DNA of 64,000 bases from Aminobacter anthyllidis (GTDB lineage: Bacteria > Pseudomonadota > Alphaproteobacteria > Rhizobiales > Rhizobiaceae), in contig NZ_JAFLWW010000008.1 in the NCBI RefSeq assembly GCF_018555685.1, positions 62,001 to 126,000 of the forward strand. Direction: 5' to 3'. Positions 54,397-63,732 of this stretch are shown one piece after another (the stretch's first letter is position 1; each line of letters begins with the position of its first letter). Below the pieces are notes generated by a model. That model was not told the origin of the DNA, made no database searches, and was given only the letters and a program-made list of their open reading frames with translations. A program made the translations under genes and the position numbers.

Positions 54397-55326
54397 ATGA
54401 ATCTATCCACACCCCAGCCGCTTTTCCGCGTTGCCGCGCTTTACCGCTTCTGCCGGCTCGAGCGTTACGAGGCGCTGCGCGCCCCGCTCGCTGCCTTCTG
54501 CTGCGGCCGTGGCATCAAGGGAACGCTGCTGCTGGCGCGCGAGGGCATCAACGGCACCGTCGCTGGCACCGAAGAGGCAATCGCCGAACTGATCGCTCAT
54601 CTCGAAGACACGTCGGAATTCGGAGCGCTCGAGGTCAAGTACAGTGCCGCCGAGGAGATGCCGTTCCATCGCATGAAGGTGCGGCTCAAGAGCGAGATCG
54701 TCACCATGGGCGTCGAGGGCATCGATCCGCTTGCCAGCGTCGGCGCCTATGTCGAGGCGGGCGACTGGAATGCGCTGATCTCCGATCCGGACACCATCGT
54801 CGTCGACACCCGCAACGACTACGAAGTGTCGATCGGCACGTTTTCGGGCGCTGTCGATCCGCAGACCAAGAGTTTCCGCGAGTTCCCAGCCTGGGTCGAA
54901 AACCACCGCAGCGAGCTCGAGGGCAAGAAGGTGGCGATGTTCTGCACCGGTGGCATCCGCTGCGAAAAAGCGACAGCCTATGTGAAGTCGCTCGGCATCG
55001 ACGACGTTTTCCACCTCAAGGGCGGCATCCTCAAATATCTCGAAGAGGTGCCCACGGAGCAGAGCCTGTGGCAAGGCGAGTGCTTCGTCTTCGACGAACG
55101 CGTGTCGGTGTCGCACGGGCTTGCCGTGGGCGAGGCCGAACTGTGCCGTGCCTGCCGTCATCCGCTTATGCCCGAGGAGCTTCTGTCGCCGAAGTTCGAG
55201 GCAGGGATTTCGTGCCCGCATTGCCATGACGCCCGCACTGTCGAGGATCGCGCCCGCTACGCCGAGCGTCATCGCCAAGTAGAGCTTGCAGAACAACGCG
55301 GCTCGGGCCCCCATATCGGCAGTTAA
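54397..55326 (+). CDS. trhO: tRNA uridine(34) hydroxylase, TrhO/YceA rhodanese family
   Basis: Rhodanese-domain protein of 309 residues that, in E. coli, hydroxylates U34 of some tRNAs under oxygen. The N-terminal ferredoxin-like half shows the family block [19 protein letters not shown]. The rhodanese domain (about 130-235) has [19 protein letters not shown] and the active Cys loop [17 protein letters not shown] Cys-rich C-terminus ([13 protein letters not shown]) follows. The start at 54397 is chosen over a GTG at 54385; neither has a clear ribosome site. Cytosolic. Confidence 0.92.
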   Translation: MNLSTPQPLFRVAALYRFCRLERYEALRAPLAAFCCGRGIKGTLLLAREGINGTVAGTEEAIAELIAHLEDTSEFGALEVKYSAAEEMPFHRMKVRLKSEIVTMGVEGIDPLASVGAYVEAGDWNALISDPDTIVVDTRNDYEVSIGTFSGAVDPQTKSFREFPAWVENHRSELEGKKVAMFCTGGIRCEKATAYVKSLGIDDVFHLKGGILKYLEEVPTEQSLWQGECFVFDERVSVSHGLAVGEAELCRACRHPLMPEELLSPKFEAGISCPHCHDARTVEDRARYAERHRQVELAEQRGSGPHIGS

Positions 55327-55428
55327 CCCTCCGTCTCCCGCTGGCCTCGCCAAATTGGCCGGCGTCATTGTAATGTCTTGATCGTCCGCCTACCTCTCGG
55401 CGACCGACATTCCCAACCGGAGGCATCC

Positions 55429-56178
55429 ATGTTCGACCCCAAGAAGCTGCTCGACGATCTCCTCGGCTCCAAGATCCCAGGCACCGGCTCCACCGTGCGC
55501 GACAAGGCCGGGCAGGCGACGCAACTGGCCAAGGACAATCCGCTTGCCGCTGGCGCTTTGGTCGCCGTGCTGCTCGGTACCGGTGCCGGCCGTCAGGTCA
55601 CCGGCACGGCGCTGAAGGTCGGTGGTCTCGCTGCCATCGGCGGCCTGGCCTACAAGGCCTACCAGAACTACAAGGCCGGCAATGCTCCCGAGCAGACCGC
55701 AGCTGCTTCCGATGCCGAGCCGCAGCTTCTGCCGCCGCCGAGCGACAATTCCTTCCACCCCTCGCAGGCCCCGCAGGGTGAGACCGAGTTCGTGCTGACG
55801 CTGATCCGCGCCATGATTGCCGCCGCCAAGGCTGACGGCCATATCGACGAAGACGAGCGCAAGAAGATCGGTGACAAGCTCAGCATGTCGGGCATCGGCC
55901 CGGATGCCGAGCAGTTCCTGATGGAAGAACTCAATTCGCCGCTGGATCTCGACTCGATCGTCGCCGCCGCCCAGACCGAGGCGCAGAAGGTCGAGCTCTA
56001 CACCGCTTCGCGCCTGGCCATCGATCCCGACAGCCGCGCCGAGCGTGGCTATCTCGACCTGCTCGCTGGTCGGCTGCAGCTGCCGGACGCGCTTGTCGAC
56101 CATGTCGAAGCGACGGTTTCGAGCGTCAAGGTGCCGGCTCAACCGACTTCTGTGCCGTCGGTCAATCCGCGCTGGTAG
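55429..56178 (+). CDS. DUF533/TerB-like protein
   Basis: Function unknown. 249 residues from the ATG at 55429 with GGAGG well placed; the ORF start at 55378 is rejected. The N-terminus begins MFDPKKLLDDLLGSK, then an Ala/Gly-rich hydrophobic stretch (LAAGALVAVLLGTGAGRQVTGTALKVGG) that may insert in or lie against a membrane. The C-terminal TerB-like helical domain (about 120-240) shows LIRAMIAAAKADGHIDEDERKKI with the D-x-D-x-x-E/acidic metal-type motif. Same strand as trhO (102-bp gap). Confidence 0.88.
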   Translation: MFDPKKLLDDLLGSKIPGTGSTVRDKAGQATQLAKDNPLAAGALVAVLLGTGAGRQVTGTALKVGGLAAIGGLAYKAYQNYKAGNAPEQTAAASDAEPQLLPPPSDNSFHPSQAPQGETEFVLTLIRAMIAAAKADGHIDEDERKKIGDKLSMSGIGPDAEQFLMEELNSPLDLDSIVAAAQTEAQKVELYTASRLAIDPDSRAERGYLDLLAGRLQLPDALVDHVEATVSSVKVPAQPTSVPSVNPRW

Positions 56179-56309
56179 CAGCGTTCGTGATGCGCCCGAT
56201 AGCTGCTAAAAGGCGGCTTTTCGCGTTAAGGATTTGTTAACCGACCAAGCGCATCATTTTCTTATTCGGATCGGCTCTCCTCCTCCCAAGCACGGTTCGA
56301 TCAAAAACT

Positions 56310-56336
56310 GGGCGGTCGCCAATGACCGCCCTTTTT
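56310..56336 (+). terminator. Intrinsic terminator after the DUF533 gene
   Basis: GGGCGGTC (56310-56317) pairs with GACCGCCC (56324-56331) around a 6-nt loop, followed by TTTTT. It lies about 130 bp after the stop codon. Confidence 0.88.
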
Positions 56337-56466
56337 GTGTGGCCGCTTTCCTTCGCCTCCACCCTTCGTTCAGAACAACTGACTGGTTTTGCTTCTGGTG
56401 GCGCTTTAGACTGAAGCGCTACCAATGATCTGCCGCGGGCGATCGGTCATGCGCAGGAGCTTCATC

Positions 56467-57222
56467 ATGGCAAGCAACAGGGTCGCGGTGGTCACCGGCG
56501 CCGGCAAGGGCATCGGCAAGGCGGTGGCTACGGCCTTGCTCAAGGACGGTTGGAACACCGTCTTCTGCGGCCGCGGCAAGCACGCGCTCGATGAGGCAAT
56601 CAGCGATGCCGGCAAGACCGACGCCAAGGCGTTGGCCGTCGTTTGCGACGTGACCAAGCCCGACCAGGTCGACGACATGTTCGAGACCATCACCGAGGCG
56701 TTCGGCCGGGTCGACCTGCTCTTCAACAATGCCGGCATGGGCTACAAGGCCTCGACAATCGACGAGATCCCTGTCGAGGCCTGGAACGCCGTCGTGTCGG
56801 TCAATCTCACCGGCACGTTCCTGTGCTCGCGGGCGGCCTTTGCCGCGATGCGCCGGCAGGAGCCGATGGGCGGGCGGATCATCAACAACGGCTCGGTGTC
56901 GGCGCACGCGCCGCGTCCCGGTTCGGTGCCCTATACCGCCACCAAGCACGCCACCACCGGCCTGACCAAGACGCTGGCGCTCGATGGCCGTCCGTTCGAC
57001 ATCGCCTGCGGCCAGATCGACATCGGCAATGCGCTGACCGAAATGGCGGTGCCGATGACGATCGGCGTGCAGCAGGCGGACGGTTCGATTTCAGCGGAAG
57101 CCGTGATGGACGTAGCCCGCGTCGCCGAGGCGGTGGTCTACATGGCCGGCCTGCCACTCGACGCCAACGTGCTGTTCATGACGGTCATGGCGACCAAGAT
57201 GCCTTATGTCGGGCGCGGGTGA
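56467..57222 (+). CDS. Short-chain dehydrogenase/reductase
   Basis: NAD(P)-dependent oxidoreductase, 251 residues from the ATG at 56467 with AGGAG at good spacing. The cofactor motif is VVTGAGKGIGKAVATALL, the structural motif is FNNAGMGYKAS, and the catalytic triad is in NNGSVSAHAPRPGSVPYTATKHATTGLTKTL (Ser, Tyr, Lys). The C-terminus carries MAGLPLDANVLFMTVMATKMPYVGRG, as in a common rhizobial SDR subgroup. The substrate is unknown. Cytosolic. Confidence 0.93.
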   Translation: MASNRVAVVTGAGKGIGKAVATALLKDGWNTVFCGRGKHALDEAISDAGKTDAKALAVVCDVTKPDQVDDMFETITEAFGRVDLLFNNAGMGYKASTIDEIPVEAWNAVVSVNLTGTFLCSRAAFAAMRRQEPMGGRIINNGSVSAHAPRPGSVPYTATKHATTGLTKTLALDGRPFDIACGQIDIGNALTEMAVPMTIGVQQADGSISAEAVMDVARVAEAVVYMAGLPLDANVLFMTVMATKMPYVGRG

Positions 57223-57233
57223 AAATTGCGAGC

Positions 57234-58367
57234 TTAGGCTGCGGAAATCGGCGCGCCGATCGTTTGGCGCGTGGCTATCCGGTCTTTCCACAACAGGAAG
57301 GGCTTTTCGATAGCCACGTGAAGCAGCACGGCCGCCCCAAGGCTCAGAGCTAGATAAATCGGCCAGAACAGCCACATGCCCTTGGACGTAGCGATTGCGA
57401 CTGCCGTCGGGATCAGCGGCAAGTGGACAAGGTAGAGGCAATAGCTCAAGCGCGCCAGCATGTTGACTGGCCGATGGGCGGGCATGCTGGTGCCGCCCAA
57501 AAGCACCGCTCCAAGTGTCAAACCACCTGCGATGATTGCTACGGCCACCGGTTGCCATACCGCATCGGTCATATCGATCTCGGCCATAAAGTCATGCGAT
57601 GACATCCAGCCGAGCAACAGAACTGTTGACGCGACCAAGATGACCATTCCCCTTGATCCGGAGGGGCGTAAATGTCCGCTGGCCTGGACCACGGCTATGG
57701 CAACTCCGACTACCAGCCCTTCGACCGTCATATGGAACGGACTACGGAAAACCCGAAAAAACTGGGTGTAGTCGATGGGTGCTTCCACCCGCGCATATGC
57801 CTCGAACCTGAGAAGGACGGGGAGCAGGAAGCAGCTTGCCAGAATGGTCGCCTTGCCGGTTGTGGAGCGGCATCTTAGCACCACGAATATCAACACAGGT
57901 GCCAACAGGTAGAACTTCTCTTCGACACCCAGCGACCAGAACACGACATTTATGTTTGAAGGCAGGTAGTCCTGAAGGAACAGCAGATGATAGCCGACAC
58001 GCAGCAACAGCTGGTTCTCATCTATCGTGTACAATGGAAAGGCACCGAACAGGATCAGCCCGATCACTGCGAGATATGCCGGCACGATTCTCAACGCTCG
58101 CATGACCAGGTAGCGACCGAAGCTGAAATGGCCCGTGCCTATGCCAGCCCGCAGAAGGTGGCTGGCGATCAGATACCCGGATAGCACGAAGAAGATGTCG
58201 ACGCCGATCCATCCGTTGATGCTGATCGTTTGCAACGGCCCGAAGTCAGCCTCATGGCCAAGTGCACGTTCTCCGTGACGTAACAGAACCAGAATGATCG
58301 CCATGGCTCGCACCAAGTCGAGCCAGGAATTATTTCGTCCATTCGCGGCGGTATTCGATCCGCTCAT
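57234..58367 (-). CDS. Acyltransferase 3 family membrane protein
   Basis: Integral membrane O-acyltransferase of the OafA/NolX-type Acyltransferase_3 family, 377 residues, with about ten hydrophobic segments. The N-terminal block SWLDLVRAMAIILVLLRHGERALG carries the family His and R residues, and GWIGVDIFFVLSGYLIASHLLR follows as the second conserved block, with RYLVMRALRIVPAYLAVI after it. It would transfer an acyl group to a surface sugar or lipid. It starts 5 bp after the stop of the His-rich membrane gene, so the two are surely one operon. Confidence 0.92.
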   Translation of the reverse strand: MSGSNTAANGRNNSWLDLVRAMAIILVLLRHGERALGHEADFGPLQTISINGWIGVDIFFVLSGYLIASHLLRAGIGTGHFSFGRYLVMRALRIVPAYLAVIGLILFGAFPLYTIDENQLLLRVGYHLLFLQDYLPSNINVVFWSLGVEEKFYLLAPVLIFVVLRCRSTTGKATILASCFLLPVLLRFEAYARVEAPIDYTQFFRVFRSPFHMTVEGLVVGVAIAVVQASGHLRPSGSRGMVILVASTVLLLGWMSSHDFMAEIDMTDAVWQPVAVAIIAGGLTLGAVLLGGTSMPAHRPVNMLARLSYCLYLVHLPLIPTAVAIATSKGMWLFWPIYLALSLGAAVLLHVAIEKPFLLWKDRIATRQTIGAPISAA

Positions 58368-58372
58368 CTACG

Positions 58373-59422
58373 TCAGTCCTGGAGGCCGAGTGTTCTCCTG
58401 ATAGGTTCCTTGCGCACTTTCCAGATGTTTGCGTCAACGACGTAGTGATGAAAGTTCACGATCTGGTAGAGCACGATCGTTGCCGACAGACCGGCAAAAA
58501 ACCAAGCGTCCAGCGCACCCAGCAATGCCCAGTAGATGACGCCAGTGATCACCACGCATGTCGCCAGATACAGCCACAGACGGCCCGGCTGGCTAATGTA
58601 GGAAAGGAAGCGGGCATCGGGGTCGATGCCGTTCTTGAAGCGGCGATTGTTGAACATCCAAACAAACAAAATGTACTGGGCGTTGTGCCAGATGTTGATC
58701 ACCAGCCAGCCGTAGGTGACGTCCTCGATTGCCAGATAGCCGACAACGAAAATCGTAAAATGGGTGAGCATGTACAGTGTGTGAACTGCCGCCAGCCTGC
58801 CCTCGCGCCAGGCCTGAAATCGGCGTAGAGCCCAATAACCGATCAATGCGACTGCGGCTGCTGCGGCGACGCTTACCATCGGGGCTGCCACAGGGATGAC
58901 CCGCAACTCCAGTCCGATGAACTGACCGGGATCCTGATGTGAGCGGCTAAGTATTCCGAGGACCGGCAGTGCGTAGAAAACGGCTTGGTCGATCCAGCCG
59001 TCTTCATACAGCGCAGACCTCTCTTTACCGCGGTAAGCTCGAGATATTCCCCAGCTTTGCCGCGTGTAGTGAAACCACTGCCAATAGAAGTAGATCGAAA
59101 CGATGATCCAGAGGCCGAGGTAATAGGCGATGGCCAAAGTTCCTGCGGCGACGAGGGGTAGGAGAAAAACCAGAAGCGGCCAGTGTTCGGAGAAGCTTTT
59201 GCGATCAAAACATAGCCGAGTGTAGGTAGCGATGACGTGGTGATAGCCGAGGAACCACAGGTCGAAAATCAAAATTGGTACGAAAAGGTTGGGTTGCCAG
59301 ACAACGATAAGTCCGATGGAAATCGCCAGGGCAGGGAGACCAAGGATGAAGCTGATGTCGAACTGTGCATTACGCAACCACGCCCAGTGAACCCTGGCTG
59401 CAAGTACAGCGCCGTCGGACAT
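58373..59422 (-). CDS. Polytopic membrane protein with recurrent His motifs (unknown function)
   Basis: Not recognised as a named family. 349 residues, with about eight hydrophobic segments. His-containing motifs recur in or next to them: LGYHHVIATYTR (His61-62), WFHYTRQSWGI, HTLYMLTHF, INIWHNAQYIL and FHHYVVDANIWKVRK (His325-326). Such clustered His residues suggest a metal or heme site, as in membrane desaturase- or hydroxylase-like enzymes, but the order does not match the classical three-box pattern. GGGGGAG precedes the ATG. It shares an operon with the acyltransferase gene. An enzymatic role in lipid or pigment modification is possible (inference). Confidence 0.85.
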   Translation of the reverse strand: MSDGAVLAARVHWAWLRNAQFDISFILGLPALAISIGLIVVWQPNLFVPILIFDLWFLGYHHVIATYTRLCFDRKSFSEHWPLLVFLLPLVAAGTLAIAYYLGLWIIVSIYFYWQWFHYTRQSWGISRAYRGKERSALYEDGWIDQAVFYALPVLGILSRSHQDPGQFIGLELRVIPVAAPMVSVAAAAAVALIGYWALRRFQAWREGRLAAVHTLYMLTHFTIFVVGYLAIEDVTYGWLVINIWHNAQYILFVWMFNNRRFKNGIDPDARFLSYISQPGRLWLYLATCVVITGVIYWALLGALDAWFFAGLSATIVLYQIVNFHHYVVDANIWKVRKEPIRRTLGLQD

Positions 59423-59522
59423 ATAGCGATCTCCCCCGTGGCAATGATCACGGGCACGATCAATACTTGACTCGCGCTACGACGTCCACGCCGCCACAAC
59501 TTCCGATCGTCGCTCGGATCAG

Positions 59523-60707
59523 CTACTTCGCCAGGAACGCCTCGATACGTTCCAGCGCGCGCAGGATGTTTTCTTCGGAGTTGGCGTAGGACAGCCTGAT
59601 GTAGCCTTCGCCGAGGATGCCGAAATCAGGCCCGCCGATCAGGGCGACGCCGGCGTCCTCAAGCAAGGCCGAGGCCAGTTTCTTGGCCTTCCAGCCGGTC
59701 TGGCTGATGTTGGGGAAGGCGTAGAAAGCCCCCTTCGGCGTGACGCAGGAAATGCCCGGGATGGCGTTCAGTCCCTCGACGACGATCCTGCGCCTGTTGT
59801 CGAAGGCGCGCATCATGCGCTCGACGTCATCCTGCGGGCCGTCGATCGCGGCGATGCCGGCGAACTGGCTCGGTGCATTGACGCAGGACCAGCAATTGAC
59901 AGCGAGCTTGCGCACCTTGTCGTACAGATTGCCGCTCCCGGACCCGTTTGGCCAGATCGACCAGCCCATGCGCCAGCCGGTCATCGCCCAGGTCTTCGAC
60001 CAGCCGTTGAGGATGATCAGCCGGTCGCGGATTTCGGGGAAACTGAGCAGCGACGTGTGGCTTTCGCCGTCATAGGTCATGACGTCATAGATCTCGTCGG
60101 ACATGATCGCGACATGCGGGTGGGCTTCGAGCCCCTTGACCAGCTTGGCGATCTCGACGCGCGGCGTCACCCCGCCGGTCGGATTGGCCGGCGAATTGAG
60201 GATCAGAAGCCGCGTCTTCGGCGTGATCAGCGAAAGCGTTTCTTCGGCCGAGAAGGCAAAGCCGTTGGCTTCGCGCATCGGCACCGGCACGGGCGTTGCA
60301 CCGGTGAATTCGATCATCGAGCGGTAGATCGGGAAACCGGGATCGGGATAGAGGATTTCGGCACCGGGTTCGCCGAACATCAGGATCGCGGCGAACATCG
60401 TCGGCTTGCCGCCGGGCATGATCATGACGTTCTCAGCCGAGACCTCGACGCCGGTGGTCGCAAGCGTGCGCCGCACCACCGCCTCACGCGTCGCCAGAAG
60501 CCCGTTGGCCGGGGTGTAGCCGTGGTGGCCGTCGCGCAGCGCCTTGATCGCCGCATCGACGATATGCTCGGGCGTACGGAAGTCGGGCTGGCCGATGCCG
60601 AGATTGACGATGTCGCGCCCCTCATGGAGCAAGGCCGTGGCGCGGGCCAATACGGCGAAGGCATTTTCCTCGCCGAGGCGGTCGAAGGCGGCAATCGTGT
60701 GGAGCAT
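59523..60707 (-). CDS. PLP-dependent aminotransferase class I/II
   Basis: Aminotransferase of the fold type I aspartate/aromatic group, 394 residues from the ATG at 60707. The opening MLHTIAAFDRLGEENAFAVLARA and NLGIGQPDFRTPEHIV are family-like. Other blocks are PANPTGGVTPR, MSDEIYDVMTYDGE with the PLP Asp, and the PLP Lys in LNGWSKTWAMTGWRMGW. The C-terminus has RLSYANSEENILRALERI with the substrate Arg. The specific substrate is not predictable. Cytosolic. Confidence 0.9.
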   Translation of the reverse strand: MLHTIAAFDRLGEENAFAVLARATALLHEGRDIVNLGIGQPDFRTPEHIVDAAIKALRDGHHGYTPANGLLATREAVVRRTLATTGVEVSAENVMIMPGGKPTMFAAILMFGEPGAEILYPDPGFPIYRSMIEFTGATPVPVPMREANGFAFSAEETLSLITPKTRLLILNSPANPTGGVTPRVEIAKLVKGLEAHPHVAIMSDEIYDVMTYDGESHTSLLSFPEIRDRLIILNGWSKTWAMTGWRMGWSIWPNGSGSGNLYDKVRKLAVNCWSCVNAPSQFAGIAAIDGPQDDVERMMRAFDNRRRIVVEGLNAIPGISCVTPKGAFYAFPNISQTGWKAKKLASALLEDAGVALIGGPDFGILGEGYIRLSYANSEENILRALERIEAFLAK

Positions 60708-60766
60708 TCCGGTTATCCGTCTGGTTCTGTTGGGGGCATCCGATTTTTGCGAGAATTGGGGCGACC

Positions 60767-61474
60767 ATGTCAAACGAATTGGAGACGTCCTTGTCCGAGA
60801 ACCTGCAGGACTGGAAGCCGCGGCCGCGTCCCGAGCGTATCAACCTTGAGGGACGCTATGTCCGCCTCGAACCGCTTGATGCGGCAAAACACGGCGAACG
60901 CCTCTACGAGATGGCGACCGCCCAGGATGCCGAAGGCCGCTTCCGCTGGCTGTTCGACACCAAGCCGCAGACCCGGGCCGACTTCCAGCCCTGGCTCGAA
61001 AAGTCGGCGGCGAGCGAAGATCCGCTGTTCTTCGTCGTCATCGACAAGGCGAGCGGCAAGATGGCCGGGCGCCAGACGCTGATGCGCATCGACCCGAATT
61101 TCGGCGTCATCGAGATCGGCAACATCTACTGGAGCGACATCGTCTCGCGCAAACCGGCGGCGACCGAGGCGCAGTTCCTGTTCGCGCGCTACATCTTCGA
61201 ACTTGGCTATCGCCGCTACGAGTGGAAGTGCAACAACCGCAACGAACCGTCGAAAAGGGCGGCGGAACGCTTCGGCTTCAAGTTCGAGGGCATCTTCCGC
61301 CAGCACATGGTGACAAAGGGCGAAAACCGCGACACGGCGTGGTATTCGATCATCGACAAGGAGTGGCCGGCATTGCTCGAGGCCTATGACGCCTGGCTCG
61401 ATCCGGCCAATTTCGATGCGGCAGGCCAGCAGAAGCGCAAGCTCGAAGACTTTCGTGCCGAGTTAGGCGCCTGA
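60767..61474 (+). CDS. GNAT family N-acetyltransferase
   Basis: Acetyl-CoA-dependent N-acetyltransferase, RimJ/RimL-like, 235 residues. The opening part RINLEGRYVRLEPLDAAKHGERLYEM and the central EIGNIYWSDIVSRKPAATEAQFLFARYIFELGYRRYEWKCN with NEPSKRAAERFGFKFEGIFRQHMVTKGENRDTAWYSI are typical of this group. The last residues (about 205-235) form an extra tail. Probably acetylates a protein terminus, an amino acid or a small molecule. Divergent from the aminotransferase gene. Confidence 0.9.
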   Translation: MSNELETSLSENLQDWKPRPRPERINLEGRYVRLEPLDAAKHGERLYEMATAQDAEGRFRWLFDTKPQTRADFQPWLEKSAASEDPLFFVVIDKASGKMAGRQTLMRIDPNFGVIEIGNIYWSDIVSRKPAATEAQFLFARYIFELGYRRYEWKCNNRNEPSKRAAERFGFKFEGIFRQHMVTKGENRDTAWYSIIDKEWPALLEAYDAWLDPANFDAAGQQKRKLEDFRAELGA

Positions 61475-61623
61475 AGTTGTCCGCGGACAACTTTTAGGCT
61501 CCAACGGCAAGGCATGCGACAAAGGAACCTGCGCTGGCGCGTTGGCTGAAACACCAACGGGCGTTATGTAGCTGAACCTTGCCGGGCGCGGTCCGGACGC
61601 AACGAGATGTTAGGGCCACGCCG

Positions 61624-61830
61624 ATGGACACCAAGACCCGCCACGCCGCCGTCGCCGCCGCATGGATCATGATCATCTTCGGCGTCGCCGCATTCTACCT
61701 GCCCAAGGTCATGCTGGCGGTCGGCGACTATTCGACGGTCGCAGCGGGCGTCGTTGCGGTGCTGTTCGTGCTCGGCTTTTTCGGCGTGTTCTGGCTGCGC
61801 GGCCGCAGCCAGCGCAACAAGAATCCGTAG
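61624..61830 (+). CDS. Small two-helix membrane protein (68 aa)
   Basis: Function unknown. The start at 61624 is chosen because it gives a short charged N-terminus (MDTKTRHAAV) before a helix (AAWIMIIFGVAAFYLPKVMLAV) and a second one (VAAGVVAVLFVLGFFGVFWL), ending in a basic tail (RGRSQRNKNP). An in-frame start at 61579 lacks support. Convergent with the nickel/cobalt exporter gene, 15 bp between stops. It may be a rhizobial conserved hypothetical. Confidence 0.65.
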   Translation: MDTKTRHAAVAAAWIMIIFGVAAFYLPKVMLAVGDYSTVAAGVVAVLFVLGFFGVFWLRGRSQRNKNP

Positions 61831-61845
61831 GCTGGCTCGCGGGCC

Positions 61846-62985
61846 TCAGGCGTTCAGGCTTGCCGCCAGCAAGACCAGGCCAAGCAGCATGACGAGCGCT
61901 GCCCCGCCGATCTCGATCGTGTTGTGGACGCGGTTGCCGGCGCGGCCGTCGCCGGCGATGGCGACCGCCCAGTTCTTGGCCGTCACGGCAAGGACAGCGA
62001 GCGCCGAGACGGTGATGGCCGTGCCCAGCGCCATGGCGAAGACCGACAGGATGCCGCCGGCCCACAGGCCGTTGAGGAAGGCGAAGCTGAGCACGATCAG
62101 CGCGCCGGAGCAGGGGCGGATACCGACGGCGGCAACCGCCGACCACGCCGTGCGCCAATCGAAGTGCTTGCCTTCCAGCATCCTCGGGTCGGGCGCATGC
62201 GAATGGCCGCAGGTCGAGCAGACTTCGCCCACGGCGTGAGCGTGGTGGCCATGGCCATGATCGTGAGCGTGATGCTCGTGCGTGTGGTCATGATGTGCGT
62301 GGCTGTCGCCGTGCGCATGATCATGGTGATCGTGCGAATGGTCGTGGCCGCAGGTGGCGTGGTCGTGATCATGATGATCATGCGCATGAACATGGGCGGC
62401 AGACAGGCTGTGCACCGGGGCCGCGCCGGCCAGGAATGCCATCGGCTTGAGCTTCTTCCACAGCAGCCAGGCACCGAAGGCGGCGATCAGCGCATAGCTC
62501 ACCGTCTCCAGGAACCATGTCGCATTGGTCATCGACACCGAGGTTCCGCGCAGGACGAGGAACACCAGCGTCATCAAAACGATCGCGGTGGCACCCTGGA
62601 GGAAGGCCGAGACGAAGGACAGCATGATGCCGCGGCGCAAGGCCACCTCGTTGGCGAGCATGTAGGACGAGATCACCGCCTTGCCGTGGCCAGGGCCGGC
62701 GGCATGTAAGATGCCATAGGCGAATGACAGCCCGACCAGCACCCAGATGCCGCCGCTCTCACCGTCGCGCATCGCCTTCAGCGAGCCGGTCAGCGAGCGG
62801 TAGAACTGCTGTTGATGCACGTTGATCCAGTTGAGCAGCTCGGAGAACATGCCGGTCGAAGGCACCATCGCTTCGTTGGTGCCGATGCCGAGCGAACTCT
62901 GGGCGTGCGCCCGGACCGCGAAATGGCTGAGCACGTAGCTGAGCGCCAGGAGCGCGAAGATCACGCGGATGGTCGTCTTCTTCAC
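61846..62985 (-). CDS. Nickel/cobalt exporter, NicO/RcnA family
   Basis: Inner-membrane exporter of 379 residues. An N-terminal helix (VIFALLALSYVLSHFAV) is followed by periplasmic residues and six further hydrophobic segments. The family block is SFAYGILHAAGPGHGKAVISSYMLA with the HxxGPGH metal motif. A very His/Asp-rich loop lies at about 195-260. IRPCSGALIVLSFAFLNGLWAGGIL is the second conserved block. It probably exports Ni2+ or Co2+. It starts 4 bp after the DUF1007 gene, so the two form an operon. Confidence 0.92.
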   Translation of the reverse strand: MKKTTIRVIFALLALSYVLSHFAVRAHAQSSLGIGTNEAMVPSTGMFSELLNWINVHQQQFYRSLTGSLKAMRDGESGGIWVLVGLSFAYGILHAAGPGHGKAVISSYMLANEVALRRGIMLSFVSAFLQGATAIVLMTLVFLVLRGTSVSMTNATWFLETVSYALIAAFGAWLLWKKLKPMAFLAGAAPVHSLSAAHVHAHDHHDHDHATCGHDHSHDHHDHAHGDSHAHHDHTHEHHAHDHGHGHHAHAVGEVCSTCGHSHAPDPRMLEGKHFDWRTAWSAVAAVGIRPCSGALIVLSFAFLNGLWAGGILSVFAMALGTAITVSALAVLAVTAKNWAVAIAGDGRAGNRVHNTIEIGGAALVMLLGLVLLAASLNA

Positions 62986-62989
62986 TGCA

Positions 62990-63655
62990 TCACCCCTTGG
63001 CTTGGCAGTTCAATTCCAGGCGCGTGGCAAAAATCTTGCTCATGTCCGTGCCCGACGGATCGTTGAAGAACGCGTCGGTCAGCTTCGACTGGTTCTGCGC
63101 GATCGCCTCGTCCGGATCTGGACGGATGACGGTCTGCTTGCAGGTCGAAGGCAGGCCGGCGACGTTGAGGTTGGAGTCCTCGGTGAAATCGATCGCGGTA
63201 TAGAAGGTCGGATCGTAGACGCCGAAATCGATCTTGCCGGCAAGCTTCAGCGGCTCCTTAGGCTCGGTCTCGAACAGGATGATGAGCTGCTGGTCCTCGA
63301 AATTGGCAACCAGATTGGCCGGCGGCTTCATCGCGACATCCTTGCCGTCCACGGTCACGACCTGGAAATAATTGTACTCGCCGATCGATTCAAAAACCGT
63401 CTTTGACACCTCCGCCAGCTCGCTGTCGTCGAGCTTGAGATCGGAGTTCTTGTCGAACTCCATCAGCACCGTGCTGGAAAACAGGTCGTCGAACCGCCAC
63501 AGGTGCCTGAGCGATTTCACTGTTTTGTCGGGATTGAGCACGACGTCGAGCCGCGCTTCGGCAAAGACGTGCGGATGAACGCTCGCCGGCGCCGTCATGG
63601 CCAGCAGGGCCACCGCCGCCGTGGCCAGCATCGTCGTGGGTGTTTTCAGAATCAT
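62990..63655 (-). CDS. DUF1007 family periplasmic protein
   Basis: Secreted protein, 221 residues from the ATG at 63655 (GGAG just upstream; 63769 rejected). The signal peptide (MLATAAVALLAMTAPASVHPH) is followed by the family opening HPHVFAEARLDVVLNPDKTV, then LRHLWRFDDLFSSTVLMEFDKN and GKIDFGVYDPTFYTAIDF. It is usually found before or beside nickel/cobalt exporter genes and may act as a periplasmic metal partner (inference). In an operon with the NicO/RcnA exporter. Confidence 0.9.
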   Translation of the reverse strand: MILKTPTTMLATAAVALLAMTAPASVHPHVFAEARLDVVLNPDKTVKSLRHLWRFDDLFSSTVLMEFDKNSDLKLDDSELAEVSKTVFESIGEYNYFQVVTVDGKDVAMKPPANLVANFEDQQLIILFETEPKEPLKLAGKIDFGVYDPTFYTAIDFTEDSNLNVAGLPSTCKQTVIRPDPDEAIAQNQSKLTDAFFNDPSGTDMSKIFATRLELNCQAKG

Positions 63656-63732
63656 AGCTCCGGCAGGCCGACCTGTTGGGTGATGCCGACAATTATCAGA
63701 AACCGGGCGAAAGTGGGACAGCCGCGGTTCAA

